DNA of 10,884 nucleotides from Chloroflexota bacterium (lineage in GTDB: Bacteria > Chloroflexota > Dehalococcoidia > Lucifugimonadales > Lucifugimonadaceae): contig JAJCYX010000036.1 of assembly GCA_029262715.1 (NCBI GenBank), forward strand, positions 1 through 10,884. The letters run 5' to 3'. The notes below the pieces were generated by a model. It saw nothing but the letters and a program-made list of their open reading frames with translations, ran no database searches and was not told the origin of the DNA. Both the position numbers and the translations under genes were made by a program. Below are positions 6,341 to 10,884 of the stretch, one piece after another; positions within the stretch are counted from its first letter, which is position 1, and each line of letters starts with the position of its first letter.

Positions 6341-6880
6341 TTAGCGGTCGATCTGCTGCGAGCCCCAGGGATCTGCGCTGGTGTCGATCTGTGCACGTGC
6401 CGCTGGTAGCGGATCGAGCCTGACCACAACAGACGAAACTGCCTTGTCATGAAGGGCTTGGAGGTTCTTATCGAAGAGTGGGAAGAGATAGTTGACCAGA
6501 AAGATAACTCCGAACAGGAAATTCGAGAGGGTCCCGATCACCAAAAACTTGATGACGAACTCTCTCACAAACGTCATTCCCCAGCCGAGAGGCGCTCCGT
6601 TTTTTTGCACCGCTCGTATGCCGACAAGTTGTTTGCCCGGTGTCTGTCCGTTCGCTAGCGTGATGAGCCACCAGATGATGTAACCGATACCCAGAGTCAA
6701 AACGAATAGCGGTATTTCGATCAAGAACGCTGCAAGCCTGCGAACGAAGGTGGCGGCCCTTATGCTTGGCGCTGCGCCTTTCAGGTGAAAGCAGTTCGTA
6801 CAGAACAGCTCGGGAGAGTTCTCAGGCGTTCCACAGTCGGGACAATGTCGAACGGCTGGCGGCCCTGCGTAGGTGGTCAT
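6341..6880 (-). CDS. Zinc-ribbon RDD-family membrane protein
   Basis: Protein of 179 residues with an N-terminal zinc ribbon of two CxxC pairs (CPDC at 13-16, CTNC at 27-30), followed by an RDD domain. RDD hallmarks are VRRLAAFLIE (Arg48; the first family Asp is Glu55 here), TPGKQLVGIRAV (80-91), and LQALHDK with Asp145. Two membrane regions are visible at about 49-76 and 108-135. The tail after about 155 is polar. Known RDD proteins are inner-membrane proteins, a few linked to Na+(Li+)/H+ antiport, most without known function. The zinc ribbon would face the cytoplasm. A GAGGA ribosome site lies 8 bases before the ATG. It follows the epimerase on the same strand after about 100 bases of intergenic DNA, which holds only a short CCGCT/AGCGG inverted repeat overlapping this gene's stop. 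Confidence 0.85.
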   Translation of the reverse strand: MTTYAGPPAVRHCPDCGTPENSPELFCTNCFHLKGAAPSIRAATFVRRLAAFLIEIPLFVLTLGIGYIIWWLITLANGQTPGKQLVGIRAVQKNGAPLGWGMTFVREFVIKFLVIGTLSNFLFGVIFLVNYLFPLFDKNLQALHDKAVSSVVVRLDPLPAARAQIDTSADPWGSQQIDR

Positions 6881-7147
6881 GTCTCTGGTCCTCGTGCTGG
6901 CCCGTACTGAGTTAAGGTTCGCTTGGATACAAGGCGTGAAAGTATGGCCGATTCTATCTGACTGTTGACCATGCTGGCGTTTCGGTACTTTATCCCGAAA
7001 ACCGCTGGTACGAAGAAGCGCATCGTACTGAGTGAGGAAGGTGCTACCTGGGCTTTAGCTGGCAGCCCATCTCTCTAATTCTCTCCTAATAAAGGGAACA
7101 GAATTCACACTCAACTGCTCATTCTTAACTTGCATGGAGATACGAAT
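6881..7147. other. Intergenic region between divergent RDD and DUF1348 genes
   Basis: A 267-base divergent region that should hold both promoters. A TTGACC (6965-6970) followed at 15 bases by TACTTT (6986-6991) is a weak rightward candidate. TGGGCT/AGCCCA around 7048-7070 could pair but is not followed by a T run. No convincing small gene or RNA was seen. Confidence 0.4.
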
Positions 7148-7594
7148 ATGACACAGGAACAGAGACCGCCATTACCGCCGTTCACGCTTGAGACGGCGAA
7201 GAAAAAGGTGCAGGCAGCCGAGGACGCGTGGAACTCACGCGATCCGCAGAGGGTTTCGATGGCCTACACCTCGGATTCGCAGTGGCGAAACCGTGATGAG
7301 TTCTTCACCGGTCGCGAGGCCATCAGGGAGTTCCTGACTCTGAAGTGGCAGAAGGAGCTCGACTACCGGTTGATGAAGGAGCTATGGGCGTTCACGGACA
7401 ACAAGATTTCGGTGCGCTTCGAGTACGAGTGGCACGATGCGTCTGGTCGATGGTTCAGAACCCACGGGAACGAGCACTGGGAGTTCGATGAGAATGGCCT
7501 GATGGAGCGCAGGGACATGAGCGCCAATGATGTGCCGATCGACGAGTCAGAACGCAGGTACTTCGCCCCGGAAGAGGCTAGTGCTGCTCGGTAA
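7148..7594 (+). CDS. DUF1348 family protein (NTF2/SnoaL-like fold)
   Basis: From ATG 7148, with GGAGA 8 bases upstream (the frame also opens at TTG 7130), the protein is 148 residues. It shows dense DUF1348 conservation: AEDAWNSRDPQRVSMAYT, SQWRNRDEFFTGREAI, FLTLKWQKELDYRLMKELWAF, SVRFEYEWHD, WFRTHGNEHWEF, and the NDVPIDESERR tail. DUF1348 proteins belong to the nuclear-transport-factor-2/SnoaL-like cone fold and have no settled biochemical role, though they often sit among oxidoreductase or stress genes. There is no signal peptide, so it is cytoplasmic. The gene stands alone, convergent with the small gene at 7621-7881 across a 26-base gap. Confidence 0.9.
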   Translation: MTQEQRPPLPPFTLETAKKKVQAAEDAWNSRDPQRVSMAYTSDSQWRNRDEFFTGREAIREFLTLKWQKELDYRLMKELWAFTDNKISVRFEYEWHDASGRWFRTHGNEHWEFDENGLMERRDMSANDVPIDESERRYFAPEEASAAR

Positions 7595-7620
7595 AATCTG
7601 GCGAGTTGGGGTTTTGTTCG

Positions 7621-7881
7621 CTACACGACTCTGAATGAGTAGTCTGTGATCGGCTCAGCGTCGGGGATATACCGTTCTGACACCTTCAGAATCTCTACGC
7701 GCCTGTTGTGCTCGCCATGTGTTAGCAGGTACGTCTCGCCCTCGATGAGTGGGCCGCCCGAGAGAATATTTAACTCTCCGGACACGCCGCTGTGGAACAG
7801 GAAGTCGACTGATCGCTCGTCATCGGGATACTCAGAGTGCAGCTCTCGTAGAGCGCCCGTTTTGTGTTCGGTGCGAAGCAT
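7621..7881 (-). CDS. Small hypothetical protein, beta-rich
   Basis: From ATG 7881 the protein is 86 residues; the frame runs up to a TTG at 7932 with no ribosome site, so the ATG is preferred. The ribosome site of the ATG is also weak. The sequence is acidic, without cysteine or membrane segments, and alternates hydrophobic and polar residues (VDFLFHSG, GETYLLTHG, RRVEILKVSERYI, YSFRVV), suggesting a small all-beta domain. The order resembles a short ligand-binding or nucleic-acid-binding barrel, but I do not recognise a family. It is convergent with DUF1348. Its coding status rests on good codon behaviour and lack of a better overlapping frame. Confidence 0.5.
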   Translation of the reverse strand: MLRTEHKTGALRELHSEYPDDERSVDFLFHSGVSGELNILSGGPLIEGETYLLTHGEHNRRVEILKVSERYIPDAEPITDYSFRVV

Positions 7882-7975
7882 AAGTTGATGATATGAATAC
7901 GCGTTGAGCGCAGGTGTGGCGACAGCGTGCAAACCGCGTTTTTTTTCGTTGGGCTGCGTTGCTCAGTTCACAGCC

Positions 7976-8254
7976 AGTTCGACCACTGGCGGCAGATTAG
8001 AATGCTACGAATTGCACGACGATGCGGTGAGTGCGTACCTGCGAAGGCGTGAATAGCGGTACCGTCGTCGCGGATAAGTACGAGTATGCCATTCCTGAAC
8101 CGGGCGAGGATGTGACGAGCACCTATCTCCAGGACGGCCATTTTTGTGCGCCATGCTCTCCACCGTTCAGGACATTGAAGAGCCTGCCGAATCGCTTGAG
8201 AGTTCGCTTGTGACTCTCGATCTTGCGAAGAGGATCTATGCAGGGATCAGCTGA
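7976..8254 (+). pseudogene. Frameshifted gene remnant, possibly the C-terminal part of an oxidoreductase
   Basis: Three protein-like segments follow one another in alternating frames. GGRLECYELHDDAVSAYLRR (frame 2) ends at TAG 8051-8053. Then GTVVADKYEYAIPEPGEDV and TYLQDGHFCA (frame 3) run to about 8150. Then MLSTVQDIEEPAESLESS and TLDLAKRIYAGIS (frame 2) end at TGA 8252-8254. Joined, they make a plausible tail of about 90 residues from one protein with two single-base frameshifts. The LE-YE layout and the final S-L-LA-I-Y helix are faintly like Gfo/Idh/MocA oxidoreductase C-termini, but this is a guess. No ribosome site or start precedes it. It could also be chance reading in intergenic DNA. 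Confidence 0.33.
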
Positions 8255-8258
8255 GGGA

Positions 8259-9014
8259 TCACGTTGAAATGAACGGCTGATCGCCGGCTTCGATGATCCT
8301 TGGCCGCTGTCCCGGCAGGCGGGAATTCATGGTCACCGTCACACCTTTAGTCGGGCTTTCCCAGAGTGTGACGCTTGTGACAACTAGCCTGTCCGGCTGA
8401 AGTTTTTCGCTCGTGGTTTTTGCGATGCTGAGCGCCACATTTTCAGTTGTCGGTTGCGTGTCTGAGAACTCATCCAACCTGTTGAGTAATTCCTCGGCAA
8501 AATGCATCACCACTTCGTCGAGAACCGCCTGTGCATCCGCGAACCCGATGATTATTCCGTCCGTCGGATCAACAACACCTGTTGCCATGAGTCGAGCGCG
8601 GTATGAGTGACCGTGAGGGACGCCGGATTTTCCATTCAGTACGACAAAGTGACGAGCGTTAAAGAACGACTCAACGATTAGTTCCGTTGTTGGCGAAGTG
8701 GCAGGGGATTCTGGCAGCAAAGTGTCTGGCTGCGGCGGCTTGTCATGTTCGAGCAAGGCCAGATCATTCAAGTCCACCAAACCCGCAATAGGCTGCGATT
8801 TCTGGGAAGTCTGTACGGTTTGGAACGTGGGGCCCGTTGGTACGTAGCGTGCGCTTTGCCAGGCACGCGATAGTTCACGTTTGACTAGCCGTGCGATGTA
8901 CTGGTGGCTAACTGCGCCGAATCCTTCCGTTGATAGCTGTGACGCGATGCCTCGCCAGCTTCTGCTCTGAAGCCACAGTTCGACTGCCCGTGTGTTGCGT
9001 TCTGGTCTGGTCAT
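8259..9014 (-). CDS. HTH domain fused to a divergent 6-pyruvoyl-tetrahydropterin synthase/QueD-like domain
   Basis: From ATG 9014 (a TTG at 9035 is the alternative) the protein is 251 residues. Residues about 6-50 form a compact helix-turn-helix: AVELWLQSRSWRGIASQL, a turn, then SHQYIARLVKREL as recognition helix. A Pro/Gln/Thr-rich linker runs to about 110. Residues 112-225 match the 6-pyruvoyl/carboxy-tetrahydropterin synthase fold: FFNARHF (zinc His122), PHGHSYRARL (zinc His134, His136), PTTENVA (188-194) and VTLWES (pterin-anchoring Glu219). The family's catalytic Cys, four residues before HGH, is Ser130, and the LDHxxLN catalytic Asp-His aligns with Ala-Glu in FAEELLN. It therefore probably binds zinc and perhaps a pterin but does not catalyse, suiting a ligand-sensing regulator. 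It is divergent from the DHDPS-like gene. No folate or queuosine genes are near. Confidence 0.75.
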   Translation of the reverse strand: MTRPERNTRAVELWLQSRSWRGIASQLSTEGFGAVSHQYIARLVKRELSRAWQSARYVPTGPTFQTVQTSQKSQPIAGLVDLNDLALLEHDKPPQPDTLLPESPATSPTTELIVESFFNARHFVVLNGKSGVPHGHSYRARLMATGVVDPTDGIIIGFADAQAVLDEVVMHFAEELLNRLDEFSDTQPTTENVALSIAKTTSEKLQPDRLVVTSVTLWESPTKGVTVTMNSRLPGQRPRIIEAGDQPFIST

Positions 9015-9054
9015 ACTGGTCGGTTCGGCGGTCAAGGCCCATATCGATAGTTCG

Positions 9055-9102
9055 ACCTTAGAAGGTTGAGGTTGTCAACCCGTTATGTCGCCCATGTCAA
9101 CC
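9055..9102. promoter_or_regulatory. Cluster of inverted and direct repeats, candidate operator
   Basis: Upstream of the HTH-fusion gene lie ACCTT-AG-AAGGT (9055-9066) and GGTTGA-GGTTG-TCAACC (9064-9080, 6-base arms). A second copy of TGTCAACC at 9095-9102 lies exactly 22 bases from the first at 9073-9080, about two helical turns. On the minus strand both TGTCAACC copies contain TTGACA, a consensus -35 box, but no good -10 follows at normal spacing. The arrangement fits binding sites for a dimeric regulator, most simply the adjacent HTH protein acting on itself or on both divergent genes. Confidence 0.45.
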
Positions 9103-9199
9103 GACGTGATCGTAGGTATTTTGGGCCAGTTGTCAGCGTAGAACCTGTCAGAATGACGTTCCCGAGTGTCCCTTTCTGATCTGGCGGGGTGTAGAACGT

Positions 9200-9227
9200 T
9201 TGGCATGGTAGAAATACCGCGTAGAAT
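9200..9227 (+). promoter_or_regulatory. Sigma70-type promoter of the DHDPS-like gene
   Basis: TTGGCA (9200-9205) and TAGAAT (9222-9227) are separated by 16 bases; each matches five of six consensus positions. Transcription would start near 9234, giving a leader of about 63 bases before ATG 9297. The remainder of the 282-base divergent region shows only the repeat cluster at 9055-9102. Confidence 0.6.
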
Positions 9228-9296
9228 GCAGCTTCTCCATGTCGATACGTCTTCCCTGGCTCACCCCAAATTTCACAGCACCAACCGGAGCTAAAA

Positions 9297-10196
9297 ATGC
9301 CGATCCCAGACACCGATCCGATCATCGTCGCACCCACTCCTATGCCGCTCCGCGCTGATGACTCGATTGACCACGACAAGCTTGCGCGCAATGTTGAACG
9401 ATGGCTCGACACCGACTTATCAGGGTTTGTGGTCATTACGTACGGCGGTGAGGAGTTGCACTTCGGTGAACCAGACAAGTTAGCCGCTGTGAAAACCGTT
9501 GCAGCCGCTCACAAGGGCCAGAAATTTGTGATCGCCGGGATCGACACGCCGTCACCGACAGAAGCTGTACGGCTGGCGAATCTTTACGCAGATGCCGGTG
9601 CGGACATGGTGCGCGTGCGAATCCCAGGAGCTGCAAGAGGCGGCAGGGCGGCGAGCGGGCCGGTCCAGTACTACGAAGAGGTGACGAAGGGAAGTCCGGT
9701 GCCGGTGGTCGTGATCCACCAGCCGCGAGCGAGCCTCGAACCGGACGCTACGCCAGAGCAGATTGGCGAGATCACAGCTCTGGACAATGTGTTCGCATAC
9801 ATCATTTCTCTCAACTATCGCTGGGAGGCCCGCATTCCGCAGTTCATTGCTCCCGGAGTGAAACTCTGGACCTGCAACGGAAGCATTGTGCTGCCGGGCG
9901 GCATGTTTGGTGCGAACGGTGCTTGTCTTTTCTTTGGTAACTGGGGCCCGGGCCTGGTGAAACGAGTGCTGGAGCTTTCGCTGGATGGCAAGTTTGAAGA
10001 GGCGAACAGGATTCAGCAGTCGATGACACATGCTGATTATCTCGGGATGACCCTGGGCGTTGCTGCGCTGAAGTCTGGCCTGAACATGCTGGGTTACGAG
10101 GCGACTGTGCCGCGTAAGCCAACTCAACCGCTGACATCAGACCAGGAGAATGAACTGCGAGCGGCGTTCGTGGAGTGTGGCCTGTTGGAGGGGTGA
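9297..10196 (+). CDS. Dihydrodipicolinate synthase/N-acetylneuraminate lyase family protein lacking the catalytic Lys
   Basis: A 299-residue TIM barrel of the DHDPS/NAL family, usual length, with CGGAG 6 bases before the ATG. Family features: N-terminal IIVAPTPMPLRADDSID, the GxTGE-like region altered to VVITYGGEE (45-53), AVRLANLYADAGADMVRV (90-107), and the C-terminal GGMFGANGACLFFGNW plus DGKFEEANRIQ helix. The Schiff-base lysine expected after the NxxGI strand aligns with Ile169/Ile170 in NVFAYIISLNY, and the tyrosine of the YNxP strand aligns with His141 in VVVIHQPRA. It should therefore not act by the classical aldolase mechanism. It may be a metal- or base-catalysed lyase, or non-catalytic. 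DapA in lysine synthesis is unlikely. The gene is divergent from the HTH/PTPS fusion and probably monocistronic. Confidence 0.8.
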   Translation: MPIPDTDPIIVAPTPMPLRADDSIDHDKLARNVERWLDTDLSGFVVITYGGEELHFGEPDKLAAVKTVAAAHKGQKFVIAGIDTPSPTEAVRLANLYADAGADMVRVRIPGAARGGRAASGPVQYYEEVTKGSPVPVVVIHQPRASLEPDATPEQIGEITALDNVFAYIISLNYRWEARIPQFIAPGVKLWTCNGSIVLPGGMFGANGACLFFGNWGPGLVKRVLELSLDGKFEEANRIQQSMTHADYLGMTLGVAALKSGLNMLGYEATVPRKPTQPLTSDQENELRAAFVECGLLEG

Positions 10197-10216
10197 GGGA
10201 TGTTCGTAAATGTGTG

Positions 10217-10237
10217 AGTCAAGTCCGATGACTTACT
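10217..10237 (+). terminator. Weak hairpin after the DHDPS-like gene
   Basis: AAGTC-CGAT-GACTT (10221-10234) is extended by AGT/ACT around one bulged C, about 21 bases after the stop codon. There is no following T run, so it is at best a weak or factor-dependent terminator or an RNA-stabilising hairpin. Confidence 0.25.
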
Positions 10238-10269
10238 GAAGTGATGAATCGCAATAGCGAGTGACAGCT

Positions 10270-10718
10270 ATGAGTGATCGGCACGTTGTGCTCGGTGCAA
10301 GTGGAGGAATTGGCAACGCGATCGTCCGTGTTCTGCACGAACAGAGGAAACTTCGGTGTCAGCAGGAGTGGCGAGGCAATTGTTCCCGAAGGCGTTGAGC
10401 TTACGACAGACCGAGTTGAAGGGTGCCGGGAACGATATGTACCTGGCGTTGCCACCGATTGACAGTGTGTCTGGCTGGAAAGACATGCCGCAGCTGGCTG
10501 CCGACGATCTCGGCACCGCTTCAGACGGTACGGAATACTCCGCTTCTGAGGAAATGACCGATGATGAGCCGGACCAGGACTTGCTGCAGGTTCCGGACAT
10601 GCCGGCGTTGCGCCGAGTCGCATCAGGGACGCGAAGAGCCGCCGGGCCACCGTGTAGTCAACTGAGCACTGTGTGTATGCGTTCACCTGGTTCAACCGGC
10701 TTTAGTTCGAGCTGGTGA
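10270..10718 (+). pseudogene. Decayed NAD(P)-dependent epimerase/dehydrogenase (SDR) gene
   Basis: ATG 10270 opens MSDRHVVLGASGGIGNAIVR, a textbook Rossmann GxxGxxG nucleotide-binding start, but that frame stops at 10396-10398. The expected next strand and basic NADP region continue in the +1 frame from about 10346 as FGVSRSGEAIVPEGVELTT. The following segment appears in the third frame from about 10415 as GNDMYLALPPIDSVSGWKDM and PQLAADDLGTA, recalling the extended-SDR substrate region in which a Trp and LP precede an Ala-rich helix. That last frame ends at TGA 10716-10718, well short of the usual 300 or more residues. At least two frameshifts and a truncated 3' end mark it as nonfunctional. 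The first 25 residues are certain enough for the SDR call; later homology is inferred. Confidence 0.6.
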
Positions 10719-10845
10719 CTTCGCGCCACCACACATCTACCTGTATCCTCTGCCTGCTCAATCCGCGTGACATTGATCGCCTGCGGCCTCGCGGTTCGCA
10801 GACCTACTCAACCTGACCCGTACATCAGCCTCATCAGGAATAAAT
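10719..10845. other. Leader region before the gene at the right edge
   Basis: Some 127 bases between the decayed SDR gene and the next start. It may include residual pseudogene sequence. AGGA (10836-10839) serves as ribosome site for the ATG at 10846. No clear promoter boxes or further structure seen. Confidence 0.3.
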
Positions 10846-10884
10846 ATGCAGCTCACCAGTAAAGAAAACATCCTTGCCATCACG
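10846..10884 (+). CDS. Start of a gene cut by the window edge, possibly URO-D family
   Basis: ATG 10846 is preceded by AGGA at 6 bases and opens 13 codons reading MQLTSKENILAIT to the edge. The pattern T-S/P-K/R-E followed by a short hydrophobic helix is the usual N-terminus of uroporphyrinogen-decarboxylase-family proteins, including the methyltransferase-like members common in catabolic clusters. Thirteen residues cannot establish a family, so that name is only a hint; the existence of a coding start is more secure than its identity. Confidence 0.4.
   Translation, partial: MQLTSKENILAIT

Noticed and set aside
6336..6347. CCGCT-TT-AGCGG inverted repeat at the RDD stop codon as a terminator
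   Set aside because: Loop of only 2 bases, overlaps the stop codon, and no T run follows on the minus strand.
7939..7946. T8 run as an intrinsic terminator
   Set aside because: No GC-rich hairpin directly precedes it on the plus strand and no plus-strand gene ends just upstream.
8259..9014. Functional QueD or PTPS enzyme of queuosine or folate synthesis
   Set aside because: Catalytic Cys and Asp-His positions are substituted and no queuosine or folate genes are near.
9083..9478. Minus-strand frame of 131 codons overlapping the DHDPS-like start
   Set aside because: Half of it is antisense to a well-supported gene and the rest covers its promoter; no family features.
9552..10137. Two overlapping minus-strand frames of 191 and 97 codons inside the DHDPS-like gene
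   Set aside because: Antisense shadows with His/Arg/Ser-rich translations; the sense strand is a recognisable TIM-barrel family member.

Overview
The window is about 10.9 kb of bacterial DNA with moderately high GC, densely packed and with genes on both strands. The gene mix (amidase, PHP-family metal hydrolase, xylose-isomerase-like TIM barrel, DUF1348, DHDPS-family TIM barrel, decayed NAD(P) epimerase, and a possible URO-D-like start at the right edge) is the catabolic repertoire of free-living heterotrophs. It would fit a Chloroflexota (SAR202-like) or similar environmental genome, but nothing here fixes the taxon. No rRNA, tRNA, CRISPR array, transposase or integrase was seen.

Layout. 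At 1-1243 (+) lies the 3' part of a patatin-like lipid hydrolase, convergent with a minus-strand pair at 1263-3631: an amidase followed by a CehA/McbA-type PHP metallohydrolase, joined by a 4-base ATGA overlap. At 3778-3834 (-) is the C-terminal scrap of a TIM-barrel epimerase. A plus-strand block then runs from about 3840 to 5396, opposite in direction to its flanks. It opens with a 25% GC promoter region and encodes a 49-residue Lys-Gly repeat peptide, a small membrane protein split by an in-frame stop, and a lipoprotein that probably starts at CTG. An intact epimerase (5418-6239, -) follows, and its last codons resemble the scrap on the other side of the block. Next come a zinc-ribbon RDD membrane protein (-), a DUF1348 protein (+), a small unknown protein (-), and a frameshifted remnant (+, about 7976-8254).

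At 8259-9014 (-) is the most unusual gene: a helix-turn-helix domain fused to a 6-pyruvoyl/carboxy-tetrahydropterin-synthase-like domain. The zinc histidines remain but the catalytic Cys and Asp-His are gone. It is divergent from a DHDPS-family protein (9297-10196, +) that lacks the Schiff-base lysine and catalytic tyrosine. Their shared upstream region has a good sigma70-type promoter facing right and clustered GGTTGA/TCAACC half-sites. After this comes a multiply frameshifted NAD(P)-epimerase pseudogene and the first 13 codons of a new gene at the right edge.

How they may work together (inference). Amidase and PHP protein look like sequential hydrolases on an unknown amide or ester substrate. 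The fused HTH protein may sense a pterin-like ligand and control itself and/or the divergent DHDPS-like gene. The plus-strand block looks like a transferred or inserted accessory unit, with the Lys-Gly peptide as its most interesting product.
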